A stretch of 64,000 bases of DNA from NCBI GenBank assembly GCA_024305745.1, contig JAHRBS010000010.1:627501-691500 (forward strand). Reading direction: 5' to 3'. How positions within the stretch are numbered: the stretch's first letter is position 1; every line of letters starts with the position of its first letter. The notes beneath the pieces are model-generated. The model saw nothing but the letters and a program-made list of their open reading frames with translations. It was not told the DNA's origin and searched no databases. Below are positions 50,715 through 62,313 of this stretch, piece by piece. This stretch comes from Polyporus tsugae. Taxonomy: Eukaryota; Basidiomycota; Agaricomycetes; Polyporales; Polyporaceae. Both the position numbers and the translations under genes were made by a program.

Positions 50715-51775
50715 TTATGATATATCCACAGTCACTGACGCAGTTGCACACTCAATGAGCCAAGGTAGCTGACCAGGGCCTGTGTACCATCCCTCGTTCC
50801 TCCAAAGCCACACTTTGATAGATGAGAATGCCTCTTCAATTGGATTAAAGTCAGGCGAGTATGGCGGTAAGTAGATTAATTTTGCACCTACCAAACCAGG
50901 GCCGCAAACAGTCAGTGTAGTATGACAGTGCAGCAAATAGATGCCTACTACACTTGGTCTCAACTAGGTAATGGATATCTTCATCGTGATGGATTGTGCA
51001 GTTGTCAATTATAACAATGCTGTGTTTTCCAGGAAAAGGGTTGAGCTTGGGAGCCTAGATAGCATGGAGTCACAACACAGGTTAGACATTGTAGAGAATG
51101 TGTGGTGATTGCTTGTACCACATGCTTGTGCAGAAATGTGATGAATCACTCTTTATTGACAGAGCCTTCAAAGATATTGAGAGGGATGATACCATCAATG
51201 CTCAGGGTAGGAAGCAAGGAGAACCAGGTCTCTTGAAGAAAGGTGCCACAATTGACGCAGGGGACTCCTGTCTCGGACCACCTGTATGTGCGTGCAGTGG
51301 TGTGATTATCAACTACGCTTTCATTGAGAAAGACAAAGAACTCGGGATCCTCATACTTCACCATGTCCAACATCCATAACACCCGTAACTCCTCATCCCA
51401 CTCCAAAGCCGCTTTCATGACCCCCTTCCAGCTCACCCCAAGATCCCGGATCATGTGAGAGATGGTGGCAATTGATACGTGAAGATTGCGCACCTTCGCC
51501 AACCTGTTCTGAATCTCATTGAGATAGAGATTAGGGTTTGCAGAAAGAATTTGTTGGAGAAAAGCGCAATCATTGTCATCTGCATAGGGTGGCCAGCCAG
51601 TGCGCTCCTTGGTCAGGTCGATAATAGTGCTGTAATTGCGGTAGATATTAATGACTTTTGAGATAAGGCCTATTGAGACTGCCAACTTGTCTGCAATTTC
51701 CTCCATAGTCCAGTTCTCATTGATGTAGAGCTGTACCATGCGTTGTTTGAGGTCTGCAGAGATGGTGGGGGTCAT
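50715..51775 (-). pseudogene. Tc1/mariner-type transposase, broken
   Basis: Starts at an ATG (51775, MTPTISADLKQRMVQLY). The paired helix-turn-helix region includes NWTMEEIADKLAVSIGLISK, and HVSIATISHMIRDLGVSWK follows. The DDE core has FFVFLNESVVDNHT (about 51330), where the usual first Asp is Asn, then SIVIIDNCTIHHDE (about 51000), and PYSPDFNPIEEAFSSIKVW (about 50840) in a different frame. A stop near 51146 and the frame change show inactivation. Terminal inverted repeats were not found by eye. Confidence 0.8.
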
Positions 51776-51944
51776 TGTCGGAAGGGTGGACAGGTGCGCA
51801 TCCAAGCACGGCTGTTGCGGCAGAGTGGCATGTGTGACTGCAGAGTTCGTCACATATGGAGCACCCTGTGATGGTGACCTGCCTAAAAAGGGATAGTAGA
51901 TGCCCACAGAAAAATTGGCATCTTCACGCAATTATGCAAGGTGC

Positions 51945-52270
51945 AGTAACTGTTTAGCTTACTGAGGGAACCCTGTTCTATTCGGAATTACTGAGGAATC
52001 AACCTGTTTGACAGCTACTGAGTGCATGGACCATTCAGCTTACTAAGGGATCCCCTTTCTCTTCTGGACTACTGAGTGCTCTACCTGTTTAACACCTACT
52101 AAGTCTGTTATACTGTTCAGCTTACTGAGATTGCTTCATCACATCCTAGTGGACTCCTAAAGACTTATAACCTGTTCAAGACCCACTAGGTAAGAGTTAC
52201 TGACCTACTGAGCATTGCAAATTACTGAGCTTGCACTGTTCTATTCACTACTTCCTTTCAGCCTTTCCTC
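51945..52270. repeat. Degenerate ACTGAG-rich interspersed repeat
   Basis: The motif TTACTGAG or close variants (ACTAAG, ACTAGG) recurs roughly every 20-40 bp, together with repeats of CCTGTT and TTCAGC. Period and copy number are irregular. Confidence 0.45.
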
Positions 52271-52434
52271 TTAAAATAGGCAGGGCACTCTAGGTGGCTG
52301 TGCAAGGACCTAATATGCATGAGGTGTGAAAAGTGATGTCCACTATATCACATTTTGGCAGGGCTCCCCTTTGCACAATGTTAGCTGCCTGCGCACAAAA
52401 TCACATTTCCGGGCCACAACCCCCAATTCAATGG

Positions 52435-52613
52435 GGTAAGTTCGACTTTTGTACAGAAGTAAGTATATGATTAAAAGCAGATAAATGTGACCTTTGTATG
52501 CAAGTAAGTAATCAGTCAAAGAGAGGTAAGTGTGACATTTCTATGTACATAAGTAACCAATTGAAAGGTAAATCCACCCTTTGTATAGAGATAAGTTCAA
52601 CTACATATGTGAG
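52435..52613. repeat. Four-copy tandem repeat, unit about 43-45 bp
   Basis: Units begin at 52435, 52480, 52525 and 52567. Each starts GGTAA or GATAA, has a central YTTTGTAT-like core, then AAGTAAGTA. The copies are diverged. Confidence 0.65.
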
Positions 52614-52627
52614 TAATAAATGCCCCA

Positions 52628-52945
52628 CTAATGCACTGGTGTACTGCTACTTATATGCATTGTAAGATTGTCATATGAAATTTGCAAGTCTGCATAGTCA
52701 ACATGATTGAGCTTCAGCCACACTAATGCAGCAGCAACTTTGTTACACCTTACTAACATAGGGGTACATCTATACTCTTTCTCCATGGGTACATTAGGTC
52801 CTATATAAATAAACACCAAAACATTGTCAAGATCTTCTTTGGGTGGAGGTAGCACAGAATAAATCTTTGGCATCAGAAGGGAGTGGCTCATAACATTTGC
52901 TTTCATTTTTGACATACCAGACATGTGGACTTTCACTATACACAT
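52628..52945 (-). pseudogene. Fragment of a Helitron-associated domain (DUF6570-like)
   Basis: Minus-strand ORF with KMKANVMSHSLLMPKIYSVL, PPPKEDLDNVLVFIYIGPN, RCTPMLVRCNKVAAALVWLK and LNHVDYADLQISYDNL. I recognise this block as the domain preceding the helicase in Agaricomycete Helitron proteins (from memory of the family). Neither the Rep nor the helicase region was found nearby, so it is an isolated fragment. Confidence 0.6.
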
Positions 52946-54640
52946 ATTATGTTAAACCCTGGAAATCAATAACTTTTCTGTTCAACTAAGGTCCTTGAGA
53001 GTGTCAGGTACTTCACTGATCCAAAGGCTATTGGCCAAACTATCTATTGGTAACTTGTTATCAGCAAGATCACATAAACAAGTTGAACAAATATCATCAC
53101 AGTCTGGCAGCATAACTGGACCTGGAATACAGTGAACAGGCTCTGTTACAATTGATGAGGAACAAAATCAATTGTTTATAATGAGGTGCACTTCCCGCCA
53201 GTGCCACAACACACTTAACAATGTACGTGGGAAAAAACATTCAGACTCAGAAAGCCTTTGACTACAAAATGTTAGACGCTGGACTACAAATTTCCTTACT
53301 TCATCAGCACAGCTTTAGGGTTAGGGTCAGGATTTGTTACTGCCATTAGATCAAAATGAACAATGGCAGTGCCTGCTTTTGTTATCTTATCTTACTCAAT
53401 TCTTATACCTCTCCGCATGAGCACTTCACTGCCCTCAGCTCATTCAACATAGGCACATACTTCCAGTGCTCTACCTTTGTGGCACTGCATATATCTAAGT
53501 TCAATAAATTTATAGCTCTGCTACTACTTCAACACTCTGTATTCACAGCAGCTTTTGAAGGTTTCTTGACACTTTCAATCAGGCTAAACATGGGTCCAGC
53601 TTAAGTTGCAAATAGCTTGGCCCAGAACTACAAATTTACTACATTTTGTAGATTCAGATGATGTGCATTGTATATCAGTTGAAAGAAATAGATTTATATC
53701 AAAAGATCATGGTCTATACATATCTACAATGATCTGCAAGCTAAAGCTCCAAAGTTTGACTTGTTGTCATAAGATTGTTGTATAATATCATATAATGCTT
53801 TCTAGTAGTGTATATGCTCTGGTCATATTTAATTGTTGGTGGTGATATTGATATTCTATAATAGACATATGCTACAACACCTATAGGTGGTAGAAACATC
53901 TAGGTAACTTCATAGATCTAGGCCACTTTACTAACAGATACCTCAACCTTGACCTCTGGTCTGGCCATATTACATATATGAAAGCAGATGAAAGCTTTGG
54001 ACAATAAATTACCTATGAATCTTAATAGTGCTTTATTGGCTCAGATATAAGCTGAGAAAATATGCAAACCTCATTTTAGGTGCACTTATGATGAACAATG
54101 AATGCTAATTAGTATGTTATTCTAATGATGATTGCTATAAACTCATCTAGTTTTTCCTTTAATGTGTGACCTAGGACCAGCAGACAAATAAGCAACTCAT
54201 ACAACTATATAAATGCTTTCTATCACCCACTATTACTGTTAATCAATATACATATCAAGCAGAAAAATAGAGGCCTTTCCTGTTGAGCCAAGATTTTGAT
54301 GTATATATATCACTAACAGACCTTTTTTAACTACTTTTTTTTACTAGCACTAGTTTTTGATTTATTCAACTGTGTTTAGTTGATTTATTGATTACCTGGA
54401 CAACAATGTAGTGAGTCTTATAAGCTGCTTTGTATTGAGCAGTTGTGTATTTATATTACTACTATGATATTCTTCTTCTCTTGATCTACATTTACACTGT
54501 CCTAAGGCAAACAGTATAAAGACTGTTGATGTTGCATTAATAACTGCTCCCCATTATAGTGGACTACATAATAGATTATTTGAAATGTTCAAGTAATATG
54601 TATCAGGAGTTGCATTACACAAGAAGTCTTTCAAGTGCCT
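52946..54640. other. AT-rich, gene-free stretch
   Basis: About 1.7 kb of AT-rich sequence with no coding signal on either strand. The truncated Copia element starts abruptly at its right edge. Confidence 0.5.
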
Positions 54641-54655
54641 CACTTTGCAATCATA

Positions 54656-56347
54656 TCAATTGGGCCCCAGGTCACGCAGCTTGAAGTGCTTGCGCAGGTC
54701 GTCCTTGACACATTGGATCGCAGCCTTGTCCTTGCCAGCAATGGTGATGTCGTCGACAAACACAGGAATGATGAGATGCACACCATTGCGGAGGTAAACC
54801 CAGACACTGTGCTCGCACACCAGTCGCTCAAACCCACGCTTGCCAAGGACCTTGTTGAGCTTCTCATGCCAGCAGCGGCCAGCCTGCTTGAGGCCATAGA
54901 GAGCCTTGCGAAGGCGCCACACCCACTCAGGAGTCTTGTCCTCAAAGCCCTCAGGCTGGCGCATGTAGACCTCCTCCTTGAGCTCGCCGTTGAGGTAGGC
55001 AGAGGAGATGTCCACAGACTCGAGCTCGAGGTCCTCCAGCCCAGCAAGGGCGAGGATGGCTCGAATCGACACCCACTTCGGTGTGGGGGTGAAGGTCTCG
55101 TTGTACTCGAAGCCAGGACACTGGGAGAAGCCCTTTGCGACGAGGCGACCCTGGTATTGCTCAATGGAGCCGTCTGCATTGCACTTGATGTGGAAGACCC
55201 AGCGGGAGCCAATAGCCTTGCGACCTGGAGGGAGGAGGACGAGTTCGAAGGTGCCATTCTCAACAAGGGACTGGATTTCATCCTGGGCAGCCTTGAGCCA
55301 CCTGGCACGCTCATCTGCGTCGAGTTCCATGACCTCTGCGATCGACCTGGGCTCACCCAAGTGCTCCTGGTTCGCCTTTGATGCATGCTCGACCACAGAC
55401 TTGAATGCGACCTTGAGAGCCTCATTGTAGGTCAGGTAGTTGTAGTGCTGGCCAAAGTAGACATCCTTGATGCCAGCCATCATCGCATGGAGTGCATCTT
55501 CGTCACTGCCATTGTCGCGACCTAGACAGTCGAGTTCGTCGTCAGAGGACGTGGGACTCGGTGGGGGCGACATGGAGCAAGGAGTGAAAGGATTGGCATG
55601 AGGAGGAGGAACTTGCTCCTCGACTGGCGCATCAATGAGAGGATCTGGCGAGGACGAGTCGCACTGTGGTGGTTCAGGCGATGCAGCAGGTGGAGCAGGG
55701 GATGCAGAGTGAATGCGAAGACGCTGTGGAACGAGGTTCTGGCGTTCAAGCTCTCTGTTGTTGAGGGAACCCTGGTAGCGAGAAGAGCGCGATGGGAGTT
55801 GTTTGCGAGCAAGTGCAGGGTAGGGCTTGAAGCCGCCCTCACCTTGGGCCTGCTGGTGAATTGATGGTGCTTGAGGACGAACTGCAGGGGCAGGAGGCGA
55901 TGATGGAGGCGCATGAGCGATCGCTGGAGCATGTGGAGGACCCTGTGGAGGCGCAGGAGGTTGTGCAGGAGGGGGCAAAGGTGCAGGTGGAGATGGTGGA
56001 CACTGTGGGGACTGCTGACACGGTGGTGCAGCTGGTGGAGGCGCGATTTGTGGCGCAGGAGGTGCAGGAGGTGCAGGATCATCCCAGTCATCATCTCCCC
56101 CCTGATCATGCAGCTCTGGCACATCTGGAGCATTGTCCTGAGGTGGTGCGTCCGCATCTGGGCCAGGGACGTCCACATCATCGAGGGGCAGGCCAAAGAC
56201 ATTGATGAAGGGCGAGTTGCCAGGGAAGCACTGTTCATCGAACACAGCATGCGACGAGATGATGATCTTCTTTGCTGCAGAATCCCAGAATCGCCAGGCC
56301 TTTGTGCCCTCTGGGTAGCCAATGAAGATGTACTTCCTTGTGTGTGG
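54656..56347 (-). pseudogene. Copia pol, 3' part: linker and reverse transcriptase (truncated)
   Basis: After the TAG at about 56348-56350 the frame continues (HTRKYIFIGYPEGTKAWRFW) into a long Pro/Gln-rich linker and then RT: FELVLLPPGRKAIGSRWVFH, AKGFSQCPGFEYNETFTPT, ALYGLKQAGRCWHEKLNKVL and the catalytic box IPVFVDDITIAGKD. It ends at FKLRDLGP, before the rest of RT and all of RNase H. Confidence 0.88.
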
Positions 56348-58003
56348 CTACAGCACTTTGCAGTCCTTCTTGCGAATAAGGACATAGGCCAGACAGCCAA
56401 AGACGCGGAAGTAGGACACGTCAGGCTTGCACCCATCACCCTTCCAAGCAGTGTAGGGGATGCCTCCATCGAGCGCAGAGGTGGGCATGCGGTTGCGTGT
56501 GTGGACAAAGGTAGAGACAGCATGGCCCCAGAACAAAGGAGGCAGCTTTGCCTGTGCGAGGAGGGCAGTGGCGCCTTCAGATGTTGTCCTGTTGGCTCGC
56601 TCTGTGATGCCGTTCTGATGGGGCTCGTCTGGTTCTGTGTGCTGCCTGTGGATGCCATGTTCTGCGCAGTAGTCGATAAACTCCTGGCCCATGTACTCGC
56701 CACCCTTGTCGTCGTGTGTGGCCTTGATGCGCAGGCCTAGGCAGTTCTCAGCATATGCCTTGAACACCTTAAATGCAGCAAAGGCGTTGCTCTTGAGCCT
56801 GAGGTAAGCCATGGCCCAGAAACACGTCGAGTCGTCAACAAAGACCATCCAGTACTGGTAGCCCTCAGCTGTGCGCACTAGGAGCTTGCCCTTGAGGTCA
56901 GTGTGGATGAGGGCCAGGCGAACAAACCTCCTGGAGGTGAAGCGAGGAATGGGATGGCGATTGAGCTTGCCAGCAAGGCAGGGCTCGCAGATCGCGTCAG
57001 ATGCACGCTGGGAGCGAATTCTGAGCCCTTGGACGAGCTCCTTGCAAATTGCAGAGCGCAGATCATCAAGATTGATGTGTGAGCAGCGCTGGTGCCATAG
57101 TGCGAGGTTCTCATTGCTGGTGGTCAACACAGAGAGCGCAGTCGTCGATTGGGGAATAGTGCGACCAAGCAGGTAGCCCACATTGTGCGCATTGACCTGG
57201 GCCTCGAAGCAAAGCTCCCCCTGGTGGTAGAACAGCGCAGAGGACGCGTGCAACTTGACAGTGTAGCCCTTCTCATGCGTGAGGTGGAAAACGGACAGCA
57301 GGTTGCTGGCAAGTGCAGGGACATGCAAGACGTCATGTAGTACAACAGCAGGTGGTAAAACACCGCCCTTCTGCTCAGGTTGGAAGACCACAGAGCCCAG
57401 ACCCGCAGAGTAGACAATATGCGAGTTGGCGAGTCGAATGGGGATGGTGTGGGGCGAGTAGGAGCGAAACCAGTGGCGGTGGGGTGTCATGTGTGCAGAA
57501 GCACCTGTGTCAGTGTTCCAGTTAGCAGCAGCAGAAGTGGAGAGCCAGGACGAGCGATCTGAGGCAGAGAGGAAGGCAGAGGTGCAACCGGCACTCACAG
57601 CAGACTGCTGGAGTTCATCCTGCGACCCAAAGGTGGCAAAGGACATGTGAGGGGCCTCAAAGGCGTCCTCGTGGTGCTCTGAACAATGGGGGTGATGCTG
57701 AATGTGCTGGGAGGCCCTGCACTTTGTCTGCGCGCTGGCATTGCGCTTAGCGAAGCACTGGACCCCTGAATGGTTGAGGGGACCACAGAATGTGCAGGAG
57801 AGCATGGAGGCGAAGTGGGATGGACCAGAGAGGTAGTTGCTGCAATTAGAGATGTTGGAGTGCGGTGCAGCGGCCAGCGTCGCGGTGGAGGGGTAGTGAC
57901 GTGGCACGCAATGTACAGGCGAAAGGACGAAGAGAGGGGACAAAAACTGAGTGCAGGAGCGACATAAGTTGAAAAGGGGGTCCCAGAGCAAAGAGTGAGG
58001 CAC
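56348..58003 (-). pseudogene. Copia gag zinc knuckle, protease and integrase
   Basis: Zinc knuckle CTFCGPLNHSGVQC, retropepsin NWNTDTGASAHMTPHRHWF, GAG-pre-integrase domain (LALWHQRCSHINLDDLRSAI, ICEPCLAGKLNRHPIPRF), and integrase core with HTDLKGKL, THDDKGGEYMGQEF and HQNGITERANRT. It stops at a TAG after KKDCKVL where the family expects the frame to continue. Most of the usual gag N-terminus is missing. Confidence 0.88.
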
Positions 58004-58170
58004 ACAGAGGGTGCAGAGGTGGAATGGGAGCCAGGGGAGGCTCTAGAGCAGTTGGACAGGCAGGGATGGACGTCTTGAGGCGGTCAGAGCGCAGGGCTCA
58101 TAACCTGTTGGCTGCAGTGCACCTCAGAGCGGTCACAATGGCCTAAGTCGAGCTCTAAGAAGTCTATCAT

Positions 58171-58514
58171 TGACAGGAAACTAAAGTACTCACCTAAGTC
58201 GAGCTCTAAGAAGTCTAAGAGGGGAGGATACAGCGCACTGAGCACGTGCTAGGTAGCTCACATAACCCTACACTAACTGGCACCATTCTGGCGCCCAGAG
58301 GACGAGAAATGCCTAGGGTAGAGCCCACTCTAGAGAGGGGATCAGATCTACACTAAACCGAGTCATTGAGTAAGAGTATGGTATATCTCTATGAGAACGC
58401 AGAATCTAGGAATGTGGAAAATACCAGAGGGTAGGGTACAGTACGCGGTATGTATGGTACGAAGTGGGACTTGGCGCGGTCAAAGCAGCGCGCACTACAG
58501 CACCAACTTCAACA
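58171..58514 (-). repeat. Copia 5' LTR
   Basis: 344-bp LTR, starting TGTTGAAGTTGG on the minus strand and ending CCTGTCA. It is homologous to the split LTR at 36032-36057/49457-49784. A 25-bp direct repeat (CCTAAGTCGAGCTCTAAGAA...) occurs once inside its end (58193-58217) and once just outside (58142-58166). Confidence 0.75.
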
Positions 58515-59718
58515 GACACAGCCTTTTCCTTCGGCTTGGACGTAATGATGACCTCCACCTTCCCAAAGGCCACAGCACTATAAACTAGTTAAGTATAAAA
58601 GAGCAATGATATGGAAGAATTACAACATACCGCAAACCCATCTTGCTGTTCTTCTTTCCAGCTGGAGTCAGCATGAGCTCCACCTCTGGAGAGCTGACAA
58701 AAAACTGGTAAATGTTGTGGTCACATGCAGATCCACAGGAGATGTACCGCTGATGCTGCTTTTTGGTGGGAGACGCCTGCTCCCACTCGCTGTCCGAGTT
58801 CTCGCTACCGGTCTCACTGTAGAATAGTTAGTTTACGTCTAGAAAGAAGACTGAAAGAACTCACCTAACGGTGTGCCGCTTATTGGCCATTGACTTCATC
58901 GGCATGTGACCGGTTGGCTGCTTACTATAAACAAATGTGTTGGTTAGTCAGTTCATGCAAATGAAAAGAAACATACTGCGGTGAGGGGCTTTCTGGGGAT
59001 TCAAGCTCTTGGTCATCCTCCAAGATGCGTGCCCCCCTGAATAAGGGTAACGGTTACTATATGTGTCATCAAGGATAGTAGATAATTACTTACTTTGGGG
59101 TCCGCATATAGGTAGGGCAACTGTCGGGACGACGAGCATCAGCCTCCCTAAGATTGCATAGTATTAGCAATACTCAAAAATTAAGGGACAAGGGGAGAAA
59201 AGACGGTACTTACGAGTCAATGGACTTTGGAGCCTGGACTGCGCTCTTGGCGCTGGTCCTAGCACAGGGAAACATAAGTGAAAGTGCGCACTAGATAACA
59301 GTTCCGACGTACTGGACTGTGCGCTTCTCCGCCGCTGCCTTGGTGACCTTCTTCTTGGGGGTTTTTTGGACAGTCTCCGCTGCCCTATACTCTGATTAGC
59401 CCAACAATCTAAAGACTGCCACCAAATAAGCAGAACTTACGACTCATCTTCATTGGTGGACTCCTCCATCTTGATGATGCTCTTCTTGCTGGTCTTCGCT
59501 CCTGGTTTGGCCGTCCCCGGCCGCGAGTGCCCCGGACAGGGGGGGTAGGAGCGGGGTCGCTGTCATTGTCGTTGTCGCTCACATCGGCGCGGATGATACC
59601 CCTCGGACTTGCCAAACACAAGTCAGTGAGGAGACCTGCAGACAGGTGACATGAAGACTTACACCTTGCCTCCAGTGGACATGGCAGCACGGCGGCGGAT
59701 AGGCTTGTTGGACGACAT
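58515..59718 (-). pseudogene. Multi-exon gene of unknown function, 3' end cut off by the Copia LTR
   Basis: Minus-strand gene starting MSSNKPIRRRAAMSTGGK (ATG 59718) with at least eight short exons separated by 50-60 bp GT-AG introns. Readable pieces include GIIRADVSDNDNDSD, AETVQKTPKKKVTK, TSAKSAVQAPKSIDS, EADARRPDSCPTYMRTPK, GARILEDDQELESPESPS, GSENSDSEWEQASPTKKQ and PEVELMLTPAGKKNSKMG. It is basic and acidic, low-complexity, probably nuclear. Coding sequence runs into the first bases of the Copia LTR at 58514, so the real C-terminus is lost. One base is missing around 59513: RGRGRPNQE should shift to KPGAKTSKK to keep the basic frame. No family recognised. Confidence 0.55.
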
Positions 59719-59824
59719 GGCAATTGAGGAGACTATAGGTTAGATAGGAGCAGGAATAGAGGCAGGGAGCAAAGATTTGCAGAGAGATGGTGGATACTAG
59801 AGCAGAAGGATATGCAGGTGAGGG

Positions 59825-59834
59825 TTTATATATT
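59825..59834 (-). promoter_or_regulatory. TATA-like element upstream of the truncated gene
   Basis: Minus-strand AATATATAAA about 107-116 bp before the ATG at 59718. Assigned by position only. Confidence 0.4.
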
Positions 59835-59939
59835 GTTGCAGAACCACTTTGTTTGTTTGTATGACTTTGGTGTCTTTGGTTGAAAATGTAAACTGCCTAC
59901 TGATACTGGTCCATTTGACCATCTTTAGCACACCTCACA

Positions 59940-60600
59940 GATCTCACAGGCAAATTAGATGGTGCCAGTGATATCATTTTAGACCAATCACACACATTTG
60001 CTCCAGCCATGCTGCTTTATCATTCATGTCTTTGAAATTACACACAAGGCACCCGTGTTCATCGGGAGGAAACAACCTGATGGCAATAGCTGGTTGGCTA
60101 ACTAGAATGGCTTCAAGATTGCTAATGTTGCCAAACATCCTAGTTTCAGGAACAAACAGCTGGTATTGCCTCATTGCAAATAAGCAGTTGGTATCTGTGG
60201 AACCCTGTTCAAAGTGTACATTATTACAAGATGACTATTGAATCCTTTCATTATGTATTTTGACAGGAGTGAGTTGTACCAAGTGAGTTGAATGGAGGTT
60301 CAATCTACCAGATTTTATAAGGAGTGGACAGACAACTATGCACCCACAGGGCATAAATATTAAGCACATGCCATGATTGGAGGACTTAAGCAGTTTCACC
60401 AAGATACCTTCTACCAATTATACATGCATGGTGCACATGTCTGTTGGCATTCACCGTTCCTGCCATTTGGTGTGGTGATCCGACCACCTCCGAAGCATGA
60501 GCATGAACGGTTTCTCAGTGATTCGAGACTGTCACATATGCCAATGATCCTGGACGAAGCACCTACCTGACCCCTCCTTCTCCAACTCAGAGTCCCCATC
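59940..60600. other. Short unassigned ORF fragments
   Basis: A minus-strand ORF at 59974-60174 (PETRMFGNISNLEAILVSQP, FPPDEHGCLVCNFKDM) and a plus-strand one at 60373-60570 look like protein fragments but match nothing I recognise. They may be broken parts of dispersed gene families. Confidence 0.25.
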
Positions 60601-60734
60601 CCTCCCTGTGTCCCATCCACTCCAAGTCTGTCGCTGCATTATCCGCTTCTGTTGTTGCTTTCTGTCCCCTTACTTCATAATAACCCCTTGTTGTTCATTC
60701 ACTGCAAATTCCCTGCAAATTCATATCAGTCTCA

Positions 60735-62313
60735 ATGGCTGTTTTATCTCAGCTTCGTGATGGACGCAACAAGTATCGTGAGTACACACCTAATATTTAT
60801 CTTCTGCAGCTGTTTGTTCATTCAAGAAGAAATGTTGTTGAGGGAAGTTTTTGTGGAGAAGGCAAAGGAGGAGGACGGCTTTCAAGAGCTGCAGACAGTG
60901 GAAATGATCAGTACATCATCTTCTACTGAACAGTATGAGACAACAACAGTCGAGGATGCCACATATATCGCTGAGCAGTCTGCAGGCAAACTTACCTTCC
61001 TAGCCCACAAGCCTATCGACCCAAAGGCCCTTGACGAAGTCGTTCTACACATTCAAGGATTTATCATCAACCTAAGCCTTCCACCCTTATGCAAGTATAA
61101 GTAAGTGTCTTATTTGTATGACTGCAATAATAGCCACAATACTCACATATGATAGCATTCCACGGAACAGTAATTGTCTCATTGACCTCAAGCAATCTGT
61201 CACCCTCACAGGGTTAGGTGTTGAAGACTTTGATGCTGCCATTTGGGGTGTCCAGAACATCTATCAAGTCTTTGCTAACCATGTTAGCAAATCTGGAGGC
61301 CGCCTGAGAGAATGGGTTCCAGGTCGAGACCAACAGGATCTGACACTTACCTTTGCTAGCTGCTACCTCACATCAAGTTGTGATGCTGGAGAAGAACCTC
61401 TGGCTGATTTGGCCGAGGTTGTGGACCCATTCAACGTTCTCTGTCCCTTGCTTTGTGGTGAGGTGCACACTGTCGACAATGTGGTGGAGTACTGGGAGTG
61501 TTGCAAGTATAGCGAAGGGTAGGCTGTTATCAATTATGTTATTGTATGTTGCCTATGCTAAGGACCAGATACTTAGCTTTGATTACGATGCAGTGAAACT
61601 GTTCATGTTTGCCCTCACCAGTCTGGTGAAAGTTCAAGTCAGCTTCATGATTGCACGTGTTGCACGTCAAGAGTACACTTTTATTCCCAAACTGTGTGCT
61701 ATATGTCTGTTCAATCGCATGGTGGAATCAGTAAGTGGTATCCTATGCATTCACGTTAGCATCAGTGACTTACCTCATCCAAGGATTACAACCTATCTAC
61801 CATACACATTCTTGCTAGCGGACAACTGTCTCCTTTGAAGAAGGTGAAATGCAAGATCAGTTACAGATCAGCATCATCATCGGATTTAGGAGGAGATGGT
61901 GGAGATAAGACGCCCAGCAATGCAATGAAGCATCTCTGTTTATTGGAGAACAACAAGAATGACATTGAAATGAGAGGTACTAATTGACCTTAGGTCTTAG
62001 TCATCTATCTACCATCTACTATTATATATTGCATCAGATTGTACTACAATTCTGCATATATCTGCTGTGTGAGATATTGAAACTCCTCAACCCCCAGCTT
62101 GCCCACTGTCATATTGTGCGTCAACTGCTGATACTTGCAAAGCATATGCTCCACTATGATTGGGTCAAATTGAATCAACACCTGCTCATCCTGTGTGAGA
62201 TGTCCTTGAAGAATTTGTCCACCAAGAATGGTGCCAGAGAGTTGAGGAGGGAACTAGGAAGAGGGGACTTGGAGATTCGACAAGAGAGTGCCAGTTCTCA
62301 GAAAAGCAGATAA
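60735..62313 (+). CDS. Multi-exon gene, unknown family
   Basis: Start MAVLSQLRDGRNKY (ATG 60735). Exon 1 60735-60777, exon 2 60827-61100 (QEEMLLREVFVEKAKEEDGF, KLTFLAHKPIDPKALDEV) and exon 3 61156 to about 61518 (GVEDFDAAIWGVQNIYQVFA, LTFASCYLTSSCDAGEEPLA, VVEYWECCKY) join in frame through GT-AG introns. Downstream exons are less certain (FDYDAVKLFMFALTSLVKVQ; MLHYDWVKLNQHLLILCEM) up to a stop at 62311-62313. No catalytic motif is visible. The second acceptor (CAAG at 60826) was chosen because it alone preserves the frame. It sits among transposon debris, so it may be a dispersed or captured gene. Confidence 0.45.

Larger units (their letters stand above)
54650..58514 (-). mobile_element. Truncated Ty1/Copia retrotransposon
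   Basis: Minus-strand element with its 5' LTR at 58171-58514, a reduced gag, and protease, integrase and part of the reverse transcriptase. RNase H and the 3' LTR are missing: homology stops at about 54650, inside the RT domain (FKLRDLGP), and meets AT-rich DNA. One nonsense codon also divides pol. Confidence 0.88.

Noticed and set aside
53315..53332. TTAGGGTTAGGG, telomere-like
   Set aside because: Two units only, no array; chance match or very weak internal telomeric trace.
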